DNA of 64,000 nucleotides, from NCBI GenBank assembly GCA_003513005.1, contig DOTD01000036.1:1-64000 (forward strand). The letters run 5' to 3'. The notes beneath the pieces were generated by a model. That model ran no database searches. It was not told the origin of the DNA and worked only from the letters and a program-made list of their open reading frames with translations. The translations under genes and the position numbers were made by a program. This DNA comes from Desulfotomaculum sp. (lineage in GTDB: Bacteria > Bacillota > Desulfotomaculia > Desulfotomaculales > Nap2-2B). This document shows positions 1-8,287 of this stretch, in pieces (position 1 is the stretch's first letter; each line of letters starts with the position of its first letter).

Positions 1-125
1 CCTTTTCTCTATTGAATAGGTGATGTTATTTATTTGATAAAGAACATTCTATGTCATGAATGAAAATTAAATAGGACTGTGAATAGTAACTTCCAGCTTT
101 TAATGCCAGCAATTAATTTACAACT

Positions 126-178
126 TATGCTGTAGTCCAAAAGCTCTAACAAACGCCTATTATGCTGTAGCACAAAAG
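126..178. repeat. Direct repeat upstream of the hydrogenase promoter
   Basis: Two copies of TATGCTGTAGnnCAAAAG lie at 126-143 and 161-178, 35 bp apart, and end 13 bp before the predicted -35 box. Sixteen of 18 positions are identical. Placement suggests an operator or activator site for the hydrogenase operon; the cognate regulator is not known. Confidence 0.5.
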
Positions 179-191
179 ATTAAGAAATACC

Positions 192-221
192 TTGACGGGA
201 AATCACGATTTAGGGTAAATT
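192..221 (+). promoter_or_regulatory. Predicted sigma-A promoter of the hydrogenase operon
   Basis: TTGACG (192-197) and TAAATT (216-221) are separated by 18 bp, about 65 bp before the first gene. The rest of the first 283 bases is AT-rich and shows no gene on either strand. The -10 box is imperfect, so the call is moderate. Confidence 0.45.
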
Positions 222-283
222 AGAAAGTGATATTTGTATACAAAGCTACAAAACTTAACAATTGGGAATGGAGGAGGTAAAGA

Positions 284-613
284 TTGTCCAAGAATACGGT
301 GCTTAAAAAATACGCTGCCCTGGTTATGGATGAAGACGCTGATGTTGTCGACGTACTGCAAAATGTTCTGCACTATTACAACCGCGAATCCTGCGGTCAC
401 TGTGCCCCCTGCCGGGTTGGCACGTCGTTGCTGGTAAAAATTATTGATCAACTGGCTTCTAATGTAGGGGAGAAGGGTGATTTAGACCAGCTTTTAAAAA
501 TTTCCAAGGTAATGCGCGATACTTCTTTCTGTCCGGTAGGTCAGGCCCCTTATACTCCTATTTCGAGCGCATTAAAGAATTTCCAGGACCAATTGCTGCA
601 GCATGTTAAATAA
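284..613 (+). CDS. Stand-alone NuoF-type 4Fe-4S domain protein
   Basis: This 109-residue protein corresponds only to the C-terminal iron-sulfur domain of NuoF/HydB (51-kDa) subunits. C37, C40 and C43 lie in the family motif SCGxCxPCRxGT and C83 completes a 4Fe-4S site. The FMN and NADH binding domains are absent. It is not a decayed remnant at the 5' end: it starts at TTG behind a GAGGAGG site, and the upstream DNA is non-coding. It is the first gene of the hydrogenase operon, 41 bp before hydA1. An electron-relay or assembly role is inferred, not shown. Confidence 0.8.
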   Translation: MSKNTVLKKYAALVMDEDADVVDVLQNVLHYYNRESCGHCAPCRVGTSLLVKIIDQLASNVGEKGDLDQLLKISKVMRDTSFCPVGQAPYTPISSALKNFQDQLLQHVK

Positions 614-654
614 CTAGCAGATAACTATGCTAAAGGGGGTTAAAGAAACAGAAG

Positions 655-2406
655 ATGGAAAAAGCAAGGATAAACAACATAGAAATAGAGTTTGAAGAAG
701 GAACAACCATCCTTGACGCGGCAAAAACTTTAGGCATTAACATTCCAACCTTATGCCACCACCCGGACCTCATTCCGACGGGAGCTTGCGGGGTCTGTGT
801 CGTCGAGGTCGAGGGGCTTCCTGCCTTAACACGGGCATGCACAACACCCCTGGAAAATGGCTGGAATGTGCAAACGAACAGCGCGCGGGCAAGAAACACA
901 AGAAAAGAAGTAGTCGAACTGATCATTTCCGACCACGATATGGATTGCCTGACCTGTATTAAAAACGGCAAATGCGAACTCCAGGAAGTGGCGGCCAATT
1001 TGGGCATCAGGGAGTTAACATATCCGAAATTTACGGACAAGAAACCAATCGACACCACCAGCGTTGCGATCGTCAGAGATCCTAACAAATGCATCCTTTG
1101 CGGCAGGTGCGTACAGGTATGCTCGGAAATCCAGACAGTAAACGCGTTAACTTTTGCTGAAAGAAGTTCTGAAACTGTAATTACAACCGCCAGCGGCGAA
1201 GGCATGGGGAACAGCCCCTGTGTAAATTGCGGGCAGTGCACTGTCTATTGCCCCGTCGGCGCTCTCTACGAAAACAGCAGCGTGGAAGCGGTTTGGGAAG
1301 CGTTGAACAACCCCGACAAGCACGTGGTTGTTCAGGAAGCGCCTTCAATAAGGGCATCGCTGGGAGAAGAATTCGGGATGGAGACTGGAACACTCGTAGC
1401 AGGGAAAATGCACGCCGCTTTAAGAAGGCTTAATTTTGACGCTGTTTTTGACACAAATTTCACTGCAGACTTAACCATCCTGGAAGAGGGGACCGAGGTA
1501 GTCGGAAGAATTAAAGCAGGTAAAGATCTTCCTGTAATTACATCCTGCAGCCCTGGCTGGATTAAATTTATGGAAACTTTTTACCCTCATTTAAGAAAAC
1601 ATGTTTCCACCGCCAAGTCACCGCAGCAGATGTTCGGCACTTTATCCAAGACTTATTATGCTGAACAAAAAGGAATTGCGCCGGAAAAAATAGTTTCTGT
1701 TTCCATTATGCCCTGCACTGCCAAAAAGTTCGAGGCGCTGAGGGACGAAATGAAAGACAGCGGTTTCCAGGATGTCGACTTTGTCCTGACCACCCGGGAA
1801 CTTGCCCGGATGCTTAAAGAAGCCGGTATCGACCTGAAAGCAATGCCCGACGAGCCCGCAGACGATCCCCTTGGTGAATACACCGGCGCCGCCACAATTT
1901 TTGGCGCAACAGGCGGAGTTATGGAAGCGGCCTTAAGGTCCGCTTATTTTTTGGTCACCGGACGCGAGCTGGAGAATCTTGATATCACACCCGTAAGAGG
2001 CTTAAAAGGAAGAAAAGAGGCCGAAGTCGATGTTAACGGCATTAAGCTAAAGGTAGCCGTTGCTCACGGGTTGGGCAATGCCAGAAAATTGATGGATAAG
2101 ATTTCAGCCCAGCTGGCCAACGGCAGCTGTGAATATCACTTTATTGAAGTTATGGCCTGCCCCGGCGGGTGCGTCGGCGGAGGCGGACAGCCCTGGGGAA
2201 GCGACATGGCTATGAGGGCCCGCAGAGGCCAGGCCCTGTACCAGGAGGATAAGTCTCTGCCGATGAGGCGGTCGCATGAGAACCCCTCGATTAAGGCAAT
2301 CTACGAAAAGTACCTGGGACAACCCAATTCGGAGAAATCGCACCATCTCCTTCACACTCACTATTTCAAGAGAAGCCAGATCGACGGCAAGGTCGTGGAG
2401 GACTAA
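655..2406 (+). CDS. hydA: [FeFe] hydrogenase catalytic subunit HydA, copy 1
   Basis: Catalytic subunit of an M3-type NAD-linked [FeFe] hydrogenase (HndD/HydA family), 583 aa, cytoplasmic. In order it has an N-terminal 2Fe-2S domain (C34, C45, C48, C62), a His-Cys3 4Fe-4S site (H94, C98, C101, C107), two ferredoxin-type 4Fe-4S sites (C146-C156 and C189-C199) and the H-cluster domain with motifs TSCSPGW (C298), MPCTAKKFE (C353) and MACPGGC (C502, C506). The first motif has Cys-Ser where Clostridium CpI has Cys-Cys; the second hydrogenase here shares this. The C-terminal extra 2Fe-2S domain of Thermotoga HydA is lacking. It is followed by HydC and HydB, so an electron-bifurcating complex is likely. 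Confidence 0.95.
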   Translation: MEKARINNIEIEFEEGTTILDAAKTLGINIPTLCHHPDLIPTGACGVCVVEVEGLPALTRACTTPLENGWNVQTNSARARNTRKEVVELIISDHDMDCLTCIKNGKCELQEVAANLGIRELTYPKFTDKKPIDTTSVAIVRDPNKCILCGRCVQVCSEIQTVNALTFAERSSETVITTASGEGMGNSPCVNCGQCTVYCPVGALYENSSVEAVWEALNNPDKHVVVQEAPSIRASLGEEFGMETGTLVAGKMHAALRRLNFDAVFDTNFTADLTILEEGTEVVGRIKAGKDLPVITSCSPGWIKFMETFYPHLRKHVSTAKSPQQMFGTLSKTYYAEQKGIAPEKIVSVSIMPCTAKKFEALRDEMKDSGFQDVDFVLTTRELARMLKEAGIDLKAMPDEPADDPLGEYTGAATIFGATGGVMEAALRSAYFLVTGRELENLDITPVRGLKGRKEAEVDVNGIKLKVAVAHGLGNARKLMDKISAQLANGSCEYHFIEVMACPGGCVGGGGQPWGSDMAMRARRGQALYQEDKSLPMRRSHENPSIKAIYEKYLGQPNSEKSHHLLHTHYFKRSQIDGKVVED

Positions 2407-2453
2407 ATAATAAATTTAACATAATTGTTGTATGAAAAGAGGGAGGAAAAAAG

Positions 2454-2951
2454 ATGGACGGCGAACATCAATGTCTCTGTGCTCAGAAAAGCGAGGAAGA
2501 GCTTTACCCCGAACTAGATAAAATAATCGGCGAGCACCGCGGTAAACCGGAAGACTTGATTATGGTGCTGCACAAGGCGCAAAACCTGTTCGGCTACCTG
2601 CCCAAAAAAGTGCAGGAGAAAGTTGCGCAAGGCCTTAACGTTTCGCTTAATGAAGTCTATGGTGTAATAACCTTTTATGCCTTCTTTACTACGGTACCGA
2701 AGGGAAGACACAGCATCAGAGTCTGTCTGGGAACAGCCTGCTACGTCCGCGGCGGACAGGGGGTAATCGAAAAGATAAAGAAGGACCTGGGCATCAAAGT
2801 AGGCGGCACCACCGAGGACAGGAGATATTCCCTGGACGTGGTGCGCTGCATTGGCGCCTGTGGTTTAGCCCCTGCCATGCTGATTAACGGCGACGTCTAT
2901 GCACGGGCCAAACCCGCTAAATTAACGGAAATTCTCGAAAAATACGAGTAG
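2454..2951 (+). CDS. hydC: NuoE-like 2Fe-2S subunit (HydC/HndA)
   Basis: A thioredoxin-fold 2Fe-2S protein of 165 aa, the usual size for NuoE/HndA. The cluster ligands are C91 and C96 (CLGTAC) and C132 and C136 (CIGAC). In HydABC enzymes this subunit carries electrons between the flavin subunit and HydA. It has a GGGAGG site and lies 14 bp before the HydB gene, so it is co-translated with its partner. Two additional cysteines near the N terminus (C7, C9) are outside the conserved site. Confidence 0.93.
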   Translation: MDGEHQCLCAQKSEEELYPELDKIIGEHRGKPEDLIMVLHKAQNLFGYLPKKVQEKVAQGLNVSLNEVYGVITFYAFFTTVPKGRHSIRVCLGTACYVRGGQGVIEKIKKDLGIKVGGTTEDRRYSLDVVRCIGACGLAPAMLINGDVYARAKPAKLTEILEKYE

Positions 2952-2965
2952 GAGGAGGCATAAAA

Positions 2966-5900
2966 ATGGAGTGGCGCGCTCAACTTCTTGTTTGCGCCGG
3001 CGCAGCCTGTGTTTCATCAGGTTGCCGGGAAATAAGAGACGCTATTGTTGCCAAGATTAACGAACACGGATTGCAAAATGAAGTTAAGGTAATTGAGACA
3101 GGTTGTGTCGGCTCCTGTGTTATTGGTCCTCTTGCGCTGGTTTATCCGGAAGGCGTTTTTTACCAGAAGCTGACCCCGGATGACGCGGAAGATATCGTTG
3201 TGGAACACCTCCTCAAGGGGAAAATAGTAGATCGTTTGCTTTATCAGGACCCGGCCACTTCCGAGCCTGTTCCTTTAATGAAGGATATAAGTTTCTTCAA
3301 GAACCAGCAGAAGATTGTCCTGAGAAACTGCGGAATTATCGACCCCATGAACATCCAGGACTACATTGCGCATGACGGTTACAAAGCGCTGAACAAAGCG
3401 CTTACCTCCATGACACAGGAGGAAGTAATCGATACGATAATAAAATCCGGTTTAAGAGGCCGTGGAGGAGCAGGTTTTACAACAGGCATGAAGTGGAAGT
3501 TCACCAACCAGGCCATCGGGGATACCAAATACGTGGTCTGCAACGCTGACGAAGGAGACCCTGGCGCATTCATGGACCGCAGCGTCCTGGAAGGCGACCC
3601 GCACAGTGTTATCGAAGCAATGACAATTGCCGGCTACACAATTGGCGCCAAGCAGGGTTATGTCTACGTCAGAGCCGAGTATCCCCTGGCTATCGAACGG
3701 CTGACGTGGGCAATCAAGCAGGCCAGGGAAAATAATTTCCTGGGGAAAAACATCTTTGATAAGGGCTTTGACTTTGACATAGACATCAGGATTGGAGCGG
3801 GAGCTTTCGTTTGCGGAGAAGAAACCGCCCTGATGACTTCTATTGAAGGCAAAAGAGGCGAACCCAGGCCAAGGCCTCCTTTCCCTGCCGTAAAAGGCCT
3901 TTTCAACTCGCCCACTTTGCTTAATAACGTGGAGACTTATGCCAATATAGCAGCCATTATTCTGAATGGAGCGGATTGGTTCGCCAGTTTCGGCACGGAA
4001 AAGAGCAAAGGAACCAAAGTATTCGCGCTGGCCGGAAACGTAAACAACACCGGACTGGTTGAAGTGCCCATGGGTACCAGCCTGGGTGACATCGTTTATG
4101 ATATAGGCGGCGGAATCAAGAACAAGAAAAAATTCAAGACTGCCCAAATAGGCGGCCCTTCCGGGGGTTGCATCCCGGTGCAGCATTTAAATATTCCCAT
4201 AGATTATGAGTCAGTGGCTGAAATAGGAGCCATCGTCGGTTCAGGAGGACTAATCATCACTGACGAAGACACCTGTATGGTGGACTTCGCCAGGTTCTTT
4301 ATGGATTTCATCCAGGACGAATCATGCGGCAAATGTCCTCCCTGCCGGATTGGAACAAAGAGAATTTTAGAAATCCTGCAGCGCATCACACAGGGAAAAG
4401 GCGAAGAGGAAGATATTGACCGGTTGATCGAGCTTTGCACCCGCATTAAAGATTCGGCCCTGTGCGGACTGGGACAGACAGCGCCGAACCCGGTGCTCTC
4501 AACATTGAAATTCTTTAAACACGAGTACCTTGAGCATATCAGAGACGGCTACTGCCGCGCAGGCGTTTGCTCGTCCCTGTTTGACGCGCCGTGTCAAAAT
4601 GCCTGTCCGGCGGACCAAAACGCCTGGGGTTACGTTACACTGATCAGTGAAGGAAAATTCAAGGAAGCAATCGCCCTGATCAAAGAGGCCAACCCCTTCC
4701 CGGCTGTCTGCGGACGCGTCTGCGTGCATCCCTGCGAGAGCAAGTGCCAGCGGAACCAACTGGACAAAGCGGTAGCTATCTGTGCCTTAAAGAGGTTTGC
4801 AGCCGATCAGGATATGAATTCCGGCGACCCCTACCGTCCCCCGGTGGCTGAACCCAAGGACGACAAGGTGGCCATCATCGGCGCAGGCCCGGCCGGCCTT
4901 ACTGCGGCATATTTCCTGGCCCGCAAGGGATACAAGACAACCGTATTTGAGGCCCTGCCCGTAGCCGGCGGCATGCTGGCTGTCGGAATTCCCGAATACA
5001 GGCTGCCCAAGGAAATCCTGAATGCGGAAATCAAGGCCATTACTGACCTTGGCGTGGAACTTAAACTGAATACAGCTCTGGGCAAGGATATAACTACGGA
5101 GCAGCTTTTTGCCCAGGGTTTCAAAGCCATCCTGATGGCGACCGGAGCGCACCAGGGACAAAAACTGGGTATTCCGGGCGAGGATGCGCAGGGCGCTGTT
5201 GACGGTGTAACCTTCCTGCGCGATCTTAATTTGAAAAAAGCTGTTCGAGCAGATGGGAATATAGTTGTTATCGGCGGAGGAAACGTGGCTATAGACGCGG
5301 CCAGGTCCGCCATAAGACTGGGCGCCAAAGACGTTACCATCCTCTACCGCAGGGAAAAAGAAGATATGCCGGCCAACGAGGAAGAGATTATTGACGCCGA
5401 AAAAGAAGGCATCAAGATTCAAACCCTGGTTGCTCCCGTGAGAATAATCAGTGCACATGGGAAGGTAACCGGAATAGAATGCGCACGCATGTCTTTAGGC
5501 AAGTTCGACAACAGCGGGCGCCGCAGACCGGAGGCAATACCGTGTTCCGAATTCGCTCTGTCGGCAGATATGGTAATCGCCGCGATCGGTCAGGCGCCGG
5601 ATTTAAGCTGCCTGGACGGCGACGGGATTCAGGTCACCAAGAGCGGCGCCTTCGATGTCAATTCGGACCTGGCAACATCCAAAGAAGGAATTTTTGCAGC
5701 CGGCGATAATGTAAGAGGACCGGCGACAGTCGTGGAAGCCATAGCAGACGGCAAGAATGCGGCTCTTTCCATCGATAAGTTCCTGGGCGGAGACGGAATC
5801 TTTAAAGACGCCTATCATGACGATCTGGTCAAGATGGCCGTTACCTACAATGAAGAAGCGTACCAGAAGGAAATGGAGAGAATCGAGAGCCCGCAAATAG

Positions 5901-6013
5901 CGGTAACAGAAAGAATCAGCAACTTCAACGAAGTTGTTCTCGCTTATCCTGTCCAAATGGCAATCGAAGAAGCCAGAAGATGCCTGCATTGCTACCGGCG
6001 GGATGAAGAATAG
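2966..6013 (+). CDS. hydB: HydB (NuoF-like) fused to a GltD/NfnL-like flavoprotein
   Basis: A 1015-residue fusion. Residues 1-95 form a thioredoxin-like 2Fe-2S domain (C10, C15, C47, C51). Residues about 120-520 are the NuoF core with the GRGGAGF NADH loop (165-171), an FMN region with GAGAFVCGEETAL (277-289), and a 4Fe-4S site (C454, C457, C460, C500). In place of the usual HydB ferredoxin tail, residues 530-1010 are GltD/NfnL-like. They carry eight cysteines at C530, C535, C543, C547, C582, C586, C590 and C594, an FAD motif GAGPAG (639-644), a dinucleotide motif GGGNVAIDAAR (770-780) with YRR after it (typical of NADPH) and a second FAD motif AAGD near 911. The inferred activity adds a possible NADP(H) port to an NADH/ferredoxin/H2 enzyme; related combinations occur in Nfn and Stn transhydrogenases. 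Confidence 0.92.
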   Translation: MEWRAQLLVCAGAACVSSGCREIRDAIVAKINEHGLQNEVKVIETGCVGSCVIGPLALVYPEGVFYQKLTPDDAEDIVVEHLLKGKIVDRLLYQDPATSEPVPLMKDISFFKNQQKIVLRNCGIIDPMNIQDYIAHDGYKALNKALTSMTQEEVIDTIIKSGLRGRGGAGFTTGMKWKFTNQAIGDTKYVVCNADEGDPGAFMDRSVLEGDPHSVIEAMTIAGYTIGAKQGYVYVRAEYPLAIERLTWAIKQARENNFLGKNIFDKGFDFDIDIRIGAGAFVCGEETALMTSIEGKRGEPRPRPPFPAVKGLFNSPTLLNNVETYANIAAIILNGADWFASFGTEKSKGTKVFALAGNVNNTGLVEVPMGTSLGDIVYDIGGGIKNKKKFKTAQIGGPSGGCIPVQHLNIPIDYESVAEIGAIVGSGGLIITDEDTCMVDFARFFMDFIQDESCGKCPPCRIGTKRILEILQRITQGKGEEEDIDRLIELCTRIKDSALCGLGQTAPNPVLSTLKFFKHEYLEHIRDGYCRAGVCSSLFDAPCQNACPADQNAWGYVTLISEGKFKEAIALIKEANPFPAVCGRVCVHPCESKCQRNQLDKAVAICALKRFAADQDMNSGDPYRPPVAEPKDDKVAIIGAGPAGLTAAYFLARKGYKTTVFEALPVAGGMLAVGIPEYRLPKEILNAEIKAITDLGVELKLNTALGKDITTEQLFAQGFKAILMATGAHQGQKLGIPGEDAQGAVDGVTFLRDLNLKKAVRADGNIVVIGGGNVAIDAARSAIRLGAKDVTILYRREKEDMPANEEEIIDAEKEGIKIQTLVAPVRIISAHGKVTGIECARMSLGKFDNSGRRRPEAIPCSEFALSADMVIAAIGQAPDLSCLDGDGIQVTKSGAFDVNSDLATSKEGIFAAGDNVRGPATVVEAIADGKNAALSIDKFLGGDGIFKDAYHDDLVKMAVTYNEEAYQKEMERIESPQIAVTERISNFNEVVLAYPVQMAIEEARRCLHCYRRDEE

Positions 6014-6050
6014 ATTTCCAAATACGAAACAAGGAGCGTGAACACCCGGG

Positions 6051-7778
6051 ATGATTAACTTAACCATAAATGGCCAAAAAGTGCAGGTCGAGGATGGCGC
6101 GACAATACTGGAAGCCGCTCAAAAGGCCGACATCCATATCCCTACGCTTTGTTACTTAGCGGAAGTCCAGGCTATCGGAGCCTGCAGGGTGTGTCTGGTG
6201 GAAATTGAAGGTAACCGTAACTTGCAGGCATCATGTGTTTTCCCGGCAAGCGAAGGGCTTGTCGTGCATACGAACAATGACAGGGTACGAAAAGCCAGAA
6301 AATTTGCAGTGGAAATGCTTATTTCCAACCATCCCATGGATTGTTTGGCCTGCCCCCGCAACCTCAATTGCGAACTGCAGAGTATAGCCGAAGAACTGGG
6401 AATCAGGGAAGTAAGATTCAGCGGCGCACAGAGCGGGGGCCGTATAGACGACCTCTCGCCTTCAATAAGAAGGGACCAGAACAAATGCATCCTTTGCCGC
6501 AGGTGCGTGACGGTCTGCAAAGACATTCAAAGCGTGAGCGCCATCTTTACACAGGGCCGGGGATTCGAGACAAGGGTTGAACCTGCCTTTGACGCCAGCT
6601 TAAATGACGTCGCCTGCGCTATGTGCGGGCAATGTTCCGTTGTCTGCCCTGTGGGAGCGATCACTGAAAAAGAAAACATCGAAGAAGTATGGGAAGCTCT
6701 GGCCGATCCGGCAAAGATTGTGGCCATTCAGGACGCGCCGGCGGTAAGGGCAGCCCTCGGAGAAGAATTCGGCTTTGCCCCGGGCGCCCTGGTTACCGGG
6801 AAAATGCTGGCGGCAGCAAGGAAACTTGGCTTTGACCTTGTTTTCGACACAAACTTCGCCGCTGACCTGACTATCATTGAAGAGGGCAACGAGCTTCTAA
6901 AAAGGGTCAAAGAAGGAGGGGTGCTCCCGTTAATAACCAGCTGCAGCCCTGGCTGGATTAAATTCATTGAACATTTCTACCCGGAAATGCTCCCCCACCT
7001 TTCGACCTGCAAGTCACCGCACCAGATGCTCGGCGCGCTTACTAAAACATATTACGCACAAAAAGCGGGTATAGACCCGAAAGATATGGTCGTAGTATCC
7101 GTAATGCCCTGCACAGCCAAGAAATTCGAATGCAACCGGCCTGAAATGAGTGACAGCGGTTATAAGGACGTGGATTATGTCCTTACAACCAGGGAACTGG
7201 CCAAGATGATCAAACAGGCGGGTATAGACTTCGCCAACCTGGAAGATGGTTCCTATGATGACCCGCTGGGAGAATACACCGGCGCCGGTACCATTTTCGG
7301 CGCAACAGGCGGCGTAATGGAAGCCGCCCTGAGGACAGTCTATGAGGTAGTAACCGGAAAGACCCTGGACAATGTGGAATTTTCGGCTGTCAGGGGCCTT
7401 CAGGGAATAAAGGAAGCCACTATACCGGTAGAAGGAATCGGAGATGTCAAAGTGGCCGTAGCGCATGGCCTGGGCAATGCGAGAAAGCTGCTGGAAAGCA
7501 TCAAGGCGGGAGCCCAGTACCACTTTATCGAGATTATGGCCTGCCCTGGCGGCTGTGTCAGCGGCGGCGGACAGCCCATTCCGGTAAATAATGAAATCAG
7601 AAGGTTAAGAGCGGAAGCGCTGTACCAGGAAGACAGAGACCTTGGGCTCCGCAAATCCCATGTTAATCCTTCCATAACAAGGATATACGAAGAGTTCCTG
7701 GTCGCTCCCCTGGGGGAAAAATCGCATCACCTTCTCCATACCAAGTATACGGCACGGGGAGTTTATAAAGAGGACTAA
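6051..7778 (+). CDS. hydA: [FeFe] hydrogenase catalytic subunit HydA, copy 2
   Basis: A second complete M3-type catalytic subunit (575 aa) with the same domain order as copy 1: 2Fe-2S (C34, C45, C48, C62), His-Cys3 4Fe-4S (H94, C98, C101, C107), two 4Fe-4S sites (C146-C156, C189-C199) and H-cluster motifs TSCSPGW (C298), MPCTAKKFE (C353) and MACPGGC near the C terminus. All ligands are intact, so both copies should be active. Differences are spread along the protein, so the duplication is old. The AAGGAG site is 14 bp before the ATG, longer than usual. It follows the HydB fusion by 37 bp and no additional HydB/HydC is present, so both HydA proteins may compete for one partner pair. Confidence 0.94.
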   Translation: MINLTINGQKVQVEDGATILEAAQKADIHIPTLCYLAEVQAIGACRVCLVEIEGNRNLQASCVFPASEGLVVHTNNDRVRKARKFAVEMLISNHPMDCLACPRNLNCELQSIAEELGIREVRFSGAQSGGRIDDLSPSIRRDQNKCILCRRCVTVCKDIQSVSAIFTQGRGFETRVEPAFDASLNDVACAMCGQCSVVCPVGAITEKENIEEVWEALADPAKIVAIQDAPAVRAALGEEFGFAPGALVTGKMLAAARKLGFDLVFDTNFAADLTIIEEGNELLKRVKEGGVLPLITSCSPGWIKFIEHFYPEMLPHLSTCKSPHQMLGALTKTYYAQKAGIDPKDMVVVSVMPCTAKKFECNRPEMSDSGYKDVDYVLTTRELAKMIKQAGIDFANLEDGSYDDPLGEYTGAGTIFGATGGVMEAALRTVYEVVTGKTLDNVEFSAVRGLQGIKEATIPVEGIGDVKVAVAHGLGNARKLLESIKAGAQYHFIEIMACPGGCVSGGGQPIPVNNEIRRLRAEALYQEDRDLGLRKSHVNPSITRIYEEFLVAPLGEKSHHLLHTKYTARGVYKED

Positions 7779-7810
7779 AGGAATAATCCGGCATAACCCT
7801 GCGAACAAGG

Positions 7811-7850
7811 TATAAAACTGAAGCCAAGGGGTCTGTAGAACAGTTTATAA
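7811..7850 (+). other. Hairpin in the leader before the regulator gene
   Basis: TATAAAACTG (7811-7820) can pair with CAGTTTATA (7841-7849) with one bulged base, directly in front of the terminator hairpin. Together they form a two-stem leader after the second hydA. Function is inferred only. Confidence 0.35.
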
Positions 7851-7887
7851 AAATCTACTTTCCCCTAAAGGGAAAGTAGATTTTTTT
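7851..7887 (+). terminator. Intrinsic terminator after the second hydA
   Basis: A perfect 14-bp stem (7851-7864 with 7870-7883), loop CTAAA, runs into a T tract. It ends only about 20 bp before the Shine-Dalgarno site of the next gene, so that gene must be transcribed by read-through or from a promoter overlapping the hairpin. Confidence 0.88.
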
Positions 7888-7919
7888 GTAAATTAATGAT
7901 CTGATTGGAGGAAGAACAG

Positions 7920-8168
7920 ATGAAAGAAAAAAGAATAGGTGTAATCGGTATCGTGATTACCGACCGAAAGAATGCGGCGCCCAAGGTAAACAGCATCCTG
8001 AGTGAATACTCTGACATTATCATTGGAAGAATGGGCATACCATACAAGGAAAGAAATGTTTCTGTCATTGCCCTTACTTTTGAATGCGATACTGATCAAA
8101 TCGGCGCTTTAACAGGCAAACTGGGCAGTATTGAAAGTGTCGACGTTAAATCAGTCATCTGTACCTAA
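7920..8168 (+). CDS. TM1266-type [FeFe] hydrogenase system regulator
   Basis: A small protein of 82 aa with the sequence pattern of the TM1266/TIGR03959 family (iron-only hydrogenase system regulator), an ACT-like/NikR-C-like fold without a DNA-binding domain. Family genes are typically found next to hydEFG and hydrogenases, as here. The ATG at 7920 is preferred over TTG 7905 because GGAGGA (7907-7912) lies between them at ideal distance from the ATG. It is flanked by a terminator on each side and may sense a small ligand or regulate maturation; neither is shown here. Confidence 0.85.
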   Translation: MKEKRIGVIGIVITDRKNAAPKVNSILSEYSDIIIGRMGIPYKERNVSVIALTFECDTDQIGALTGKLGSIESVDVKSVICT

Positions 8169-8204
8169 CGATTCGTTTTTATCTTAACTAAATATTTTAA
8201 GCGT

Positions 8205-8272
8205 CTGCGAAAAGGGAGTATTCCTGCAATCAAGGATCTGCGTAAATGCCTGACCAAGTCCACTTTTTGCAG
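8205..8272 (+). promoter_or_regulatory. Candidate attenuator leader of aspA-hydGFE
   Basis: CTGCGAAAAG (8205-8214) is complementary to CTTTTTGCAG (8263-8272) over 10 positions including one G-U pair. The 3' partner fills the loop of the following terminator hairpin, so the two structures are difficult to form together. This has the layout of an antiterminator/terminator switch. Confidence 0.4.
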
Positions 8273-8287
8273 AAGTGGGCTTTTTTA
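8256..8287 (+). terminator. Intrinsic terminator immediately upstream of aspA
   Basis: AAGTCCAC (8256-8263) pairs with GTGGGCTT (8275-8282), one G-U pair, followed by a T run. It ends about 10 bp before the aspA ribosome site, leaving no space for a promoter downstream. Either it closes the regulator transcript with partial read-through or it is a regulated attenuator. Confidence 0.7.

Noticed and set aside
284..613. The NuoF-domain gene as a pseudogene remnant
   Set aside because: It has an intact cluster motif, a proper ribosome site and start, and no trace of the missing domains upstream.
630..1241. A 203-codon open frame on the minus strand opposite hydA1
   Set aside because: It is the antisense shadow of a strongly conserved hydrogenase gene, has no ribosome site and no recognisable motif.
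3452..4186. A 244-codon minus-strand frame inside hydB
   Set aside because: It is complementary to the conserved NuoF core; the length reflects codon bias in the real gene.
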